Of a stretch of 64,000 nt of DNA, positions 35,001-43,676 are shown piece by piece. Position 1 is the stretch's first letter. Each line of letters begins with the position of its first letter. The notes under the pieces are model-generated. The model saw nothing but the letters and a program-made list of their open reading frames with translations. It was not told the DNA's origin and searched no databases. Where the stretch lies: NCBI GenBank assembly GCA_946409545.1, contig CAMJWT010000004.1:22351-86350 (forward strand), read 5' to 3'. The stretch comes from RUG12783 sp946409545 (GTDB taxonomy: Bacteria; Bacillota_I; Bacilli_A; RF39; UBA660). The translations under genes and the position numbers were made by a program.

Positions 35001-35904
35001 TAACAACAATTAAAGCATGTCCATGAATATTTCCAGAATCATTTCTAGTTGTTCTAACTATGATATCACCAACTTTTAATACTTTAACAAAATCATTGTA
35101 TACTTTTTTAAATTCTTTATTAATTCTTACATTAGCTTCTTCGGTTATAATAGTTTTACCATTAGCATCTTTTCCAAAATTCTTTTGTTCCCATTTAATA
35201 CTATTTATACATCCTTTATAAAAGATAACAAGATTACTCTTTTCATAAACATCATAATATGTTAAAGGAGTTTTATTATCATCTGCAACATCAAAGTTTT
35301 TCTTATTTCTTATACAACGTTTATCAGTACCTTTAGAACCACATTTGGAAATATTACAATAATTAATGGAACTACCATCACTAGCTTTATTAACATTTTT
35401 TAAATTTTCAATGGTATCGTTATTATCAGGATTTCTCCACCAACCACTAATAACATTTCCCGTATTAGTACTAATCCTACGTCCATACTTAATTAGGTTT
35501 TGAGTATTTGTTTCAATATTACCTTCATTATCTACAAAGTATAGACCAACACCATCACTACTTTTAAAAGTTTCATAAATAACATTTTCGACAAATGTTG
35601 AACAAACAACATATCTAGGATCTTGAGCTGTTGCATCTTCTGGAGAAAAGTAAAATAATGGTGATACAGTTTTATTAAAAGCACCACCAGCTCGATATCT
35701 TCCCTTTGAAGAATTCAAATCAAGAGGATCAACTAAATCTTGTTGATCATATTGAACTCCTTGCTTTCTATAATAATAGGCATAAGCTGAATCACGAATA
35801 GCATTTTGACATTCTTCATAAGAAAGCGCTTTTACGTTAATACTTAAAAGAAGCATAATTATTAAACAAAATAACATTTTTACAATTAATTGTTTGTTTT
35901 TCAT
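32050..35904 (-). CDS. Very large surface protein: cysteine-peptidase-like domain, DUF11-like domain, five Big_2 repeats, C-terminal anchor
   Basis: A 1284-residue protein. A signal peptide (1-26) precedes an N-terminal domain (~28-400) with the layout of an NlpC/P60- or CHAP-like cysteine peptidase: VVCSTFVENVIYE supplies a candidate Cys and GNIHGHALIVVNFDG a candidate His. Residues ~400-540 resemble a DUF11-type repeat (SIVYTLTMTNYSKT). Residues ~640-770 hold a second segment with KLHDGRILTPR, similar to the LHDGRLICAR stretch of the 25411 peptidase. Five Big_2 modules run from ~785 to ~1230. A membrane helix (~1240-1268) and a basic tail anchor the C-terminus; there is no LPXTG motif. It probably acts in wall remodelling or adhesion. 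The gene is divergent from the 36075 gene. Confidence 0.85.
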   Translation of the reverse strand: MKNKQLIVKMLFCLIIMLLLSINVKALSYEECQNAIRDSAYAYYYRKQGVQYDQQDLVDPLDLNSSKGRYRAGGAFNKTVSPLFYFSPEDATAQDPRYVVCSTFVENVIYETFKSSDGVGLYFVDNEGNIETNTQNLIKYGRRISTNTGNVISGWWRNPDNNDTIENLKNVNKASDGSSINYCNISKCGSKGTDKRCIRNKKNFDVADDNKTPLTYYDVYEKSNLVIFYKGCINSIKWEQKNFGKDANGKTIITEEANVRINKEFKKVYNDFVKVLKVGDIIVRTTRNDSGNIHGHALIVVNFDGKNPVLMDTSAGSGEGDDKGGKYDMTNKKDRTEKTDDGFGTLRTKKMALYGSNDNFRWDTNPSGYYGPKSLLGGSVDELIIMRPSNIVLKGKVKINDEVKTISYNLSNNVNNRKNKTHLSSVLTANREMYESIAPGDSIVYTLTMTNYSKTKTYDASYIIGVPAGTNLETITVNGKLCETKKESCEKYYKGTLSINSGSSVTVKYKVRVRSNHELDSFITNDTVSVNGIKMKTIKTLILKHAPATVKKPVKPSNPTAAEEKKYQEALAKYLIDKKVNNTLNSDKEFLSTFYPGYGLDNKNAEDLIKIIFNVSSTSYKLRKYSGADSNTKFYLDMVVQSPQKEYLVKVKDSNGVKNNPFGNDRIPGLYGGTRTITEYDTKLHDGRILTPRTNSFIEGDVLLVADPKYDSDKSSMGTYNGKYTAYIFVSGNQFITLNGKKIVKLSSDVSKRLIDSLLGQDCFVVLRPRKLIGGTTPTEIQVTSVTLNKEELLLNVKESNTLKATISPSNATNKTITWSSSDKTIATVSSSGKVTAKKAGTVTITAKSNNGKTATCKVKVEAPSTTIDVTSISLNKTQLTLEVYRSQTLEVTVTPSNATNKTITWTSSDTTVATVDDNGLVTGVGIGTATITAKSNNNKTATCSVTITKASGTHDTEEPDPPTPGEEEVLVTNIKLNKKKLKLKVGDTSTISATISPSNATNRDLTWESSDEDIVTISNNEVTAVSAGTATITVTSSNGVSASCEVEVKNHDPKKEVVLEEISDITLSKTELTMYTGNVDTIQAIVSPSFVKDIKLTWKSNNPNVVVVNNYGSVRAVGKGFARITVSSGSISSECQITVKDRPSSYKSDIHVTNLSLKGNIHPDKDVIDLKPMEHETLLISFEPYNASNKSVTWKSSNPSVVEVDDNGIVLAKKVGSADIIAKSKDGTETRMKINVVGQSVTFIDYLKNNIMLVSVITLIVTIMMFSIISNMFKKKKVVVYNR

Positions 35905-36074
35905 AAATACCTCACCTATTTTAATTTTATCAAAAAAGGTAAATGTAATTATATAAATAAAATTAATTAGTTACTTATTTACACAAACTTTACAAAGAAA
36001 AATAATTATTTATTACGCATATATAATATTTAATATAAAAATTGATAAAATGAATATAGTAGGAGTGATTTATT

Positions 36075-38505
<2,431 letters not shown>

Positions 38506-38507
<2 letters not shown>

Positions 38508-38533
38508 AAAAAAGAGCTTAAAGCTCTTTTTTT
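38506..38533. terminator. Shared terminator of two convergent genes
   Basis: Perfect inverted repeat AAAAAAGAGCTT/AAGCTCTTTTTT. It overlaps the stop codons of both the plus-strand beta-helix gene and the minus-strand lipoprotein gene, so each end of the hairpin doubles as a T-run for one strand. Confidence 0.9.
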
Positions 38534-39071
38534 AACACCCTGATGAATCTTTTTCGCAAATATCGGGATCATTTAATTGTATTAAGAAATCATATAATCT
38601 TTTATATTCTTTCTTCTTCTCTTCTTCAGTTAATTTTTCTTTTGGTTCAACAATATCAATTGATAACTTATCAATTATTTTAGATTCACCAAATAGAATA
38701 ACATCTCCATATTTTAATTCTTCATCTTTATTATAATTCTTTATAAACTCTTTATAACTATCATCTTTATTAGATAAATCAATATAATAAATATTACTAA
38801 GTTCTAAATCATTAACGATTTCAATAAATACTTCAATATTATTTCGACAATAATTAGATGTTTTGGAACAAAAGTATAATGCTCCAACATTCTTTTTAAT
38901 ATCTTCAAACTTAGAATAATCTATCTTCTCTATTTTATTATCAGGTATAGTTACTTTTAAATATTTATCATTTAAACTTTCATAATCATCTTTAATAACA
39001 TTTGTTTTAGTTTCATTACTACAACCACAAAACATTATCAATATTAATAAACTAAATATAAACTTTTTCAT
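38532..39071 (-). CDS. Thioredoxin-like lipoprotein
   Basis: A 179-residue predicted lipoprotein with the lipobox MFCGC (Cys ~17). The domain from ~60 to ~140 has a thioredoxin-like order: a strand ALYFCSKTSNYC, a helix NNIEVFIEIVNDL, a strand NIYYIDLS, and YGDVILFGESK. The cysteines are spaced CX6C rather than the usual CXXC, so a standard redox site is doubtful; it may be a variant of the bacteriocin-accessory/thioredoxin-like lipoproteins of Firmicutes. The Lys/Glu-rich tail ends in two more Cys (DICEKDSSGC). It has its own terminator. Confidence 0.7.
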   Translation of the reverse strand: MKKFIFSLLILIMFCGCSNETKTNVIKDDYESLNDKYLKVTIPDNKIEKIDYSKFEDIKKNVGALYFCSKTSNYCRNNIEVFIEIVNDLELSNIYYIDLSNKDDSYKEFIKNYNKDEELKYGDVILFGESKIIDKLSIDIVEPKEKLTEEEKKKEYKRLYDFLIQLNDPDICEKDSSGC

Positions 39072-39101
39072 AAATCACCTATATTATTATAACATAAATT
39101 A

Positions 39102-40367
39102 TTATCTACTATTATCTGGTAACATTAAAATAAATGTATTATTATCAAAAGATAATTTTTTAATAATATTATTCATATCTTTTATATTTAATTCTTTAAT
39201 AATACTTACACGATCTAAAACAATATTATCATAACGAACAAATTCATCTTGAATATCATTCATAATACCCGCAAGGTTATCTGTAACTTTAATTTCACCA
39301 GCGATTAAAACATTCTTTATTCTTTCTAAATCATCTTCTGTAACTTTAATATTACTTAAATATTTATCTACCGTATCTTTAAATAAATCTGCAAAGTTAG
39401 AATCGGCATTGAAATTTAAAATATAATAGTTATCAACATACATATGTTCAACATAATAGTTTACACAATAATCATTTTTATATACTTCATCACTAAATAA
39501 ACTTGTTTCATCAAAAAGAATATAAAAGATACAATTTAAATACATATTAAGTATAAAATTATCTTTAATATGAAATATATCTTTATTTATTTTAAAGCCA
39601 TAACTTAATTTAGGGACTGTTGTATTACCATATAATTCACTATATTCACTTTTAGTTAATTCATTTTCTTTTTCATGAATTCTTATTATTTCATGATTAT
39701 CTCTTTTTAAATACTTTTTATTTTTTAATAATTCCATTGTTTTATCAACATCAAAATTACCACTTATTGTTAATATCATATTACTTGGTATATAGAAATA
39801 ATTATAAGCTCGATATAAATCTTCTTTCGTTATTGTTTTAATATCATCAACAGTTCCAGCGATTTTATCACGAATAGGATGGACATTAAAGATATTATTA
39901 CGAAATTGATAATCGATAATCCAATCAGTTGTATCATCATACATCATTATTTCTTCTTTAATAATTCCTTGTTCTTTAGATACCGTTTGATCAGTAAAGA
40001 ATGGTGTAAATAACATTTTTAAGAAATAATTTAAATTCTTAAGATAACACTTTGTACCTGAAATATAATATTTTGTTGCAAAATAAGAAGTTCCTGCATT
40101 AGCGTAAGTACCAGTTTTCGAAAAGTAATTAAAACTATCTTCTTCTGGCATTGTAAATAATTGATGTTCAAGATAATGAGCAAGACCTGCTACATCATTT
40201 GCTTCCATATCTCCTATTTTATATCGACGATCACATGAACCATATTTAACACATAAAGATATATCATATTGTTTTTTCTTCTTATCAGAAAGTAGATATA
40301 CAAGCATACCATTATCAAGTTTATGATATATTATCTTCTCATCTAAATACTTAAGCTTCTTTTCCAT
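39102..40367 (-). CDS. M16-family zinc peptidase (YmfH-like, active partner)
   Basis: A 421-residue M16 peptidase. The inverted zinc motif HYLEH is intact (His 64, Glu 67, His 68), with a downstream Glu in the IIKEEIMMYDD segment. No signal peptide, so it is cytoplasmic. The start is the ATG at 40367 with a strong GGGAGG site, and it overlaps the end of the 40351 gene by 17 bases; the frame could open earlier but only within that gene. Together with that inactive paralogue it matches the YmfF/YmfH pair of Bacilli, which act as a heterodimeric processing peptidase. The substrate here is unknown. Confidence 0.88.
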   Translation of the reverse strand: MEKKLKYLDEKIIYHKLDNGMLVYLLSDKKKKQYDISLCVKYGSCDRRYKIGDMEANDVAGLAHYLEHQLFTMPEEDSFNYFSKTGTYANAGTSYFATKYYISGTKCYLKNLNYFLKMLFTPFFTDQTVSKEQGIIKEEIMMYDDTTDWIIDYQFRNNIFNVHPIRDKIAGTVDDIKTITKEDLYRAYNYFYIPSNMILTISGNFDVDKTMELLKNKKYLKRDNHEIIRIHEKENELTKSEYSELYGNTTVPKLSYGFKINKDIFHIKDNFILNMYLNCIFYILFDETSLFSDEVYKNDYCVNYYVEHMYVDNYYILNFNADSNFADLFKDTVDKYLSNIKVTEDDLERIKNVLIAGEIKVTDNLAGIMNDIQDEFVRYDNIVLDRVSIIKELNIKDMNNIIKKLSFDNNTFILMLPDNSR

Positions 40368-41601
40368 CTTGATCCTCCCATAAAATATATATCTTAGCAA
40401 TTTCTATTTTTTTAGCAAAGGCTACTATTTTATCTTTATCAATTAATTTATATTTTCTTATTCTTTCTTTATTTGAAACATTAAAGAAATTAACAACACC
40501 AATCATGTAATTAAGAAGTTTAAATTGACTACTTTCATTATCTTTTAAAACAGATATTAAAGATTCACGAGCTTTAGTAACAAGATTATCACTAAATTCC
40601 CCTTTTTGAATTAATTTTAAATTATCTTTAATACCTTTTAGTACTTTATTTGTATTTTCTATTGAAAAACCAGCGTTAACAAGCATAACTTGATCAAATC
40701 TTCTAATATAAGAATCAATATAGTATACAAGAGATGACTTCTCTCTTAAATTAGTCATTAAAATAGAATCTTGTAAATCGCCAAAAATAGCATTAAACAT
40801 CATTGATGTATAATAATACTCTTCTTTTGTAATATTACTATATCGAAGTAAGCAAGATATTTTATTTTGATTATAATTATTTTCAATATAATGAATCTTT
40901 TTATCATTAACCATTAATAATTGATTATCATTAAGTTTAATCTTCTTAGATACAAGAGGAAGTGATTTAAATTCATCAACAACATAATCATCGAAATCAC
41001 CTGATAAATATAATGATATATTTTGATTGTTCATAAATTCTTTATAGTATTCATACAAACTATATTCATTAATTTCATCTAAATATTTTAAACTATTATG
41101 TAATGTTATAGATAAACTCGTATTATCCAAAGAAACATATAATTTTTCATTTAAAAATTCTTGTGGATAATCACAACCTTTAACAATATCATTCTTAATT
41201 CTCTTTTTAACAACTTCTAAAGTATCTTTATCAAAATGATTATCTAAAACATTTGGTTCTAATAAACATTCTTTTAAAAGATTAACACTATCACTAAAAC
41301 ATTTCTTACTAGTATACTTAGGATTTAATGCATAAAAATCAAAAACTGTTACTAATTTATTATCACTTCGAATAACACGTGCATTAAGAGCTAAATCATA
41401 TAGTTTTTGACATGCAATTAATAGTTCTCTATTAGTTTGATATTTCTTATTACTATATGTTAAAACACCACTAAGAATAGTTGTATAAATTAAATCTTTT
41501 AAAGATACATTATTTATAAATACAAGCATCGCCCCAATTGTTTTAAATCTATTAGTTTGATGGGTATAAATACTAAAATTTTTATTATTAATTTTTTTCA
41601 T
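40351..41601 (-). CDS. M16-family peptidase-like protein (YmfF-like, inactive partner)
   Basis: A 416-residue protein of the M16 fold without the HxxEH zinc motif. Family segments such as LTYSNKKYQTNRELLIACQKLYDLALNAR (the part after the lost zinc site) and the C-terminal glycine-rich SSLVYYIDSYIRRFDQ block are recognisable. Non-catalytic M16 members pair with an active one, here the gene directly downstream. The second ATG (41601) is chosen because the GGTGA site is 7 bases before it and touches the first (41607). Confidence 0.82.
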   Translation of the reverse strand: MKKINNKNFSIYTHQTNRFKTIGAMLVFINNVSLKDLIYTTILSGVLTYSNKKYQTNRELLIACQKLYDLALNARVIRSDNKLVTVFDFYALNPKYTSKKCFSDSVNLLKECLLEPNVLDNHFDKDTLEVVKKRIKNDIVKGCDYPQEFLNEKLYVSLDNTSLSITLHNSLKYLDEINEYSLYEYYKEFMNNQNISLYLSGDFDDYVVDEFKSLPLVSKKIKLNDNQLLMVNDKKIHYIENNYNQNKISCLLRYSNITKEEYYYTSMMFNAIFGDLQDSILMTNLREKSSLVYYIDSYIRRFDQVMLVNAGFSIENTNKVLKGIKDNLKLIQKGEFSDNLVTKARESLISVLKDNESSQFKLLNYMIGVVNFFNVSNKERIRKYKLIDKDKIVAFAKKIEIAKIYILWEDQDGKEA

Positions 41602-41652
41602 AATCATTCACCATTTTGGTTTTATTATATCAATTTTATTTAATAAAGCAAG

Positions 41653-41681
41653 CAAAAAAAAAGAAATCTTAACGATCTCTT
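41653..41681 (-). terminator. Intrinsic terminator after the Flp pilin gene
   Basis: An 8-bp stem AAGAGATC/GATTTCTT (one G-T pair), with a short loop and nine Ts on the minus strand. Confidence 0.75.
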
Positions 41682-41689
41682 CATTAACT

Positions 41690-41878
41690 TTATTTACAAT
41701 GACCTTCACCTGGTTTACTACCTGGTACATATTCTTGGCCAACCAAGCCACAATTAGTCTTTGTCATTGAATCTTTTAAATAACCACCGAAGGTTTTAAC
41801 TAAAGCAATTATAATAACAGCAACAAGGGCAATTATTAGAACGTATTCAACTAGTGCCTGACCTTTTTTATTTAACAT
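41690..41878 (-). CDS. Flp-type (type IVb) pilin
   Basis: A 62-residue protein with the class III signal of Flp/Tad pilins: MLNKKG|QALVEYVLIIALV. Gly at -1, Glu at +5 and Tyr at +6 match the prepilin peptidase site, and the hydrophobic helix follows at once. The C-terminal part has two Cys that could form a disulfide. The ATG at 41878 is preferred for spacing from the GGTGAGG site; ATGs just upstream are also possible. No Tad secretion genes are in the window, so the machinery must be elsewhere or the pilin is an orphan. Confidence 0.85.
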   Translation of the reverse strand: MLNKKGQALVEYVLIIALVAVIIIALVKTFGGYLKDSMTKTNCGLVGQEYVPGSKPGEGHCK

Positions 41879-41906
41879 CATAAGCCTCACCATACCTTAT
41901 ACAATT

Positions 41907-41936
41907 ATTATATAAAAACATTTATAATAATGTCAA
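41907..41936 (-). promoter_or_regulatory. Promoter of the Flp pilin gene
   Basis: Minus-strand consensus TTGACA (41936-41931), 18-base spacer, TATAAT (41912-41907). The -35 abuts the end of rpoZ. Confidence 0.8.
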
Positions 41937-42143
41937 TCATTTTCGAACTGTAATAAGTCCTTCTGATACCTCTTCTAAAGCTTTACCAATGTTCTTTGCA
42001 GATTTATATTTACCTTTTGGCATTTGTAAAAAACCTGTCCTTTTTATTTCTCTACTTCGATTTGCTGCTATTGTTACTAATGTATACTTTGAATCAATCA
42101 CATTTAATAGTTTATCTATAGATGGATATATCACTAGATTCAC
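41937..42143 (-). CDS. rpoZ: RNA polymerase omega subunit
   Basis: A 68-residue protein with the omega pattern: YPSIDKLLNVIDSKYTLVTIAANRSREI, then a basic stretch and the NIGKALEEVSEGLI helix. Omega helps assembly of RNA polymerase around beta-prime. The start is uncertain: GTG at 42143 lies 3 bases after the GAGGG core, GTG at 42134 would give better spacing and a start closer to other omegas. A perfect 10-bp inverted repeat (42149-42170) overlaps the ribosome site and may influence translation. Confidence 0.85.
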   Translation of the reverse strand: MNLVIYPSIDKLLNVIDSKYTLVTIAANRSREIKRTGFLQMPKGKYKSAKNIGKALEEVSEGLITVRK

Positions 42144-42148
42144 GCTCC

Positions 42149-42170
42149 CTCTATTATTAGAATAATAGAG
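42149..42170 (-). promoter_or_regulatory. Inverted repeat overlapping the rpoZ ribosome site
   Basis: Perfect 10-bp repeat CTCTATTATT/AATAATAGAG with a 2-base centre. On the minus strand its 3' arm ends in GAG, the start of the GAGGGAG ribosome site. It could be an operator or an RNA hairpin that limits ribosome access. Confidence 0.4.
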
Positions 42171-42172
42171 AT

Positions 42173-42222
42173 AAAAAAAAGATGCAAGTAATTAGTCTAA
42201 ATTATACACTAATTTACATGCA
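42173..42222 (-). terminator. Intrinsic terminator of hpt
   Basis: Long, slightly imperfect inverted repeat ATGCAAGTAATTAGT/ACTAATTTACATGCA followed by eight Ts on the minus strand, only a few bases after the hpt stop codon. Confidence 0.85.
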
Positions 42223-42228
42223 AATTTT

Positions 42229-42750
42229 TTAATCTTTTTCGACAACCCCTATGTATGGTAGATTACGATATTTTTGATCATAATCAAGTCCATAACCAAT
42301 AACAAATAAGTCATCAATTACAAATCCTGAATATGTTGGATCAATATCTACAACACGTCTTGCTTTCTTATCTAATAAGGAACATTCTATTAAACTTTTT
42401 GGATTCATATTCTTTACATAATCTCTAATATATTCCAAAGTATATCCTGTATCAACAATATCTTCAACAATAACAACATGTTTACCATTAATAGCCTCTG
42501 CTTTAAGTGGAAGTTTTAAATTAATCTTACCTGTTGATGATTCACCTTCATAACTTGATACACGCAAAAATTCCATACGAGCATCTCCAGGATAGTTCTT
42601 CATAAGATCACATGCAAAGAATACTGCTCCTTTAAGTGTACATACAAATACTACTTCTTCATCTTTATACTTTTTGTAAAGTTCTTTTGCCATTGCTTTA
42701 ACTCTTTTATTTAATGTCTTTTCATCAAATAAAACTCTAATTTTTTCCAT
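42229..42750 (-). CDS. hpt: Hypoxanthine phosphoribosyltransferase
   Basis: A 173-residue full-length purine salvage enzyme; it makes IMP (and GMP) from hypoxanthine or guanine and PRPP. The PRPP motif VVIVEDIVDTGYTL is complete, with the upstream TLKGAVFFACDL loop and the C-terminal FVIGYGLDYDQKYRNLPYIGVV signature. CGGAGG precedes the ATG. It is a single-gene unit with its own terminator; in many Firmicutes it sits next to tilS-ftsH, which are not here. Confidence 0.96.
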   Translation of the reverse strand: MEKIRVLFDEKTLNKRVKAMAKELYKKYKDEEVVFVCTLKGAVFFACDLMKNYPGDARMEFLRVSSYEGESSTGKINLKLPLKAEAINGKHVVIVEDIVDTGYTLEYIRDYVKNMNPKSLIECSLLDKKARRVVDIDPTYSGFVIDDLFVIGYGLDYDQKYRNLPYIGVVEKD

Positions 42751-42843
42751 AAGGCCTCCGTTTATGTAGTAATTATATAATAATAAATATAAAAATTAAA
42801 GTATTTTTCACATAAATTACATAAAATCAGCATAATTATTACA

Positions 42844-43007
42844 TATAATTTATTTATATTTAATAATGAAGAATGCCAAATTATTTCTTTTTATATTCAC
42901 TATTCAAAATAGTGACACTTCTAACCTATAAAGAAACAAGCTCCGAGACATTCTTCACATATCCCTTTTGGGGTATAGAAGTAGACATTTATGTCTACTT
43001 TCTTTAT
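42844..43007 (+). ncRNA. Candidate plus-strand structured small RNA
   Basis: The 266-base gap between hpt and the 43017 gene holds no reading frame but clear RNA-like structure. A TATAAT box lies at 42844-42849. From 42868 an 8-bp closing stem (GAAGAATG with CATTCTTC at 42949-42956) encloses a second helix (TTTCTTT/AAAGAAA) and a perfect 8-bp terminal hairpin (TCACTATT/AATAGTGA). It is followed by a 10-bp hairpin AAGTAGACAT/ATGTCTACTT (42979-43000) and TCTTTAT, a plausible terminator. The segment has higher G/C than surrounding spacers. It matches no riboswitch, SRP RNA or 6S RNA that I can recognise, although the rod shape recalls 6S RNA. The minus strand could also form the helices. Confidence 0.4.
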
Positions 43008-43037
43008 AAAAAAGTATTAACTAATAGTTAATACTTT
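43006..43037 (-). terminator. Intrinsic terminator of the 43017 gene
   Basis: Perfect inverted repeat AAAGTATTAACT/AGTTAATACTTT with Ts on the minus strand; the stop codon lies inside the hairpin. It faces the 3' end of the candidate small RNA. Confidence 0.8.
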
Positions 43038-43595
43038 CTTTTTATATTCATCAAGTTCTTTCCATAAATTACGATTAAGTGAATTAATACTTTCAATTTC
43101 ATTATAAGCCGTTTGATAATCTTTTTTATAATCTTCTTTTAAAGTCTTTAATCTATTTATTAATTCACGACTATCTTTTGATTCATTACGATGATAATTA
43201 ATATTACTATAGATAAATCCCGTATTAATTGAACCAAATAAAACACCAACTAACATATATATAATTTCATTTATTTGCTTACTAGATAAAATCTTACCAA
43301 AGACTCTTAACGCAAAGAAAGTAATTACATACATTAAAATACCACCAATGATGATTCTTGCTTCATCTTCAAAAAAATCTTCATTAGCTTCAGTTAAGAA
43401 TTCATAATCTCTCGTATATTCAGTCATTCTTGTAATAGCGTTATATGAGTTAGCATAACTTACTTCCGTCATTTTGATAACATTTTCATATGGGAAATTA
43501 ATATTCTTTTCTTGCATTTCCATAATTAAATTATCAAATGATGCTTTAGCTTCTAATAAATCATCACGCAACATATCGTTTTTTTCTTGATTCAT
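43017..43595 (-). CDS. Membrane protein of unknown function with coiled coils
   Basis: A 192-residue protein from the ATG at 43595 (GGAG 6 bases upstream; the longer frame to 43625 has no ribosome site). Helical, charged N-terminal part (~1-80), two membrane segments (~83-102 and ~112-132, IIIGGILMYVITFFALRVFG and IIYMLVGVLFGSINTGFIY), and a C-terminal coiled coil (~140-192). Both soluble parts are probably on the same side. A good promoter precedes it. I do not recognise the family. Confidence 0.75.
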   Translation of the reverse strand: MNQEKNDMLRDDLLEAKASFDNLIMEMQEKNINFPYENVIKMTEVSYANSYNAITRMTEYTRDYEFLTEANEDFFEDEARIIIGGILMYVITFFALRVFGKILSSKQINEIIYMLVGVLFGSINTGFIYSNINYHRNESKDSRELINRLKTLKEDYKKDYQTAYNEIESINSLNRNLWKELDEYKKKVLTIS

Positions 43596-43613
43596 ATATA
43601 ACTCCAAGTTGAT

Positions 43614-43643
43614 ATTATATATCAAAGATTATTATTATGACAA
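43614..43643 (-). promoter_or_regulatory. Promoter of the 43017 gene
   Basis: Minus-strand TTGTCA (43643-43638), 18-base spacer, TATAAT (43619-43614). It begins right after the T-run of the priA terminator. Confidence 0.75.
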
Positions 43644-43645
43644 AT

Positions 43646-43676
43646 AAAAAGAGTAAATTATTTTACTCTTTTTTTA
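43646..43676 (-). terminator. Intrinsic terminator of priA
   Basis: Inverted repeat AAAAAGAGTAAA/TTTACTCTTTTT with Ts on the minus strand; overlaps the priA stop codon. Confidence 0.85.

Noticed and set aside
38532..39071. Assignment as a bacteriocin-accessory thioredoxin
   Set aside because: The CXXC motif is lacking and no bacteriocin gene is nearby; only the fold-level description is kept.
42844..43007. Purine riboswitch, SRP RNA or 6S RNA upstream of hpt
   Set aside because: The conserved cores of these families are not present; only a general rod shape resembles 6S RNA, so it is listed as an unassigned candidate RNA.
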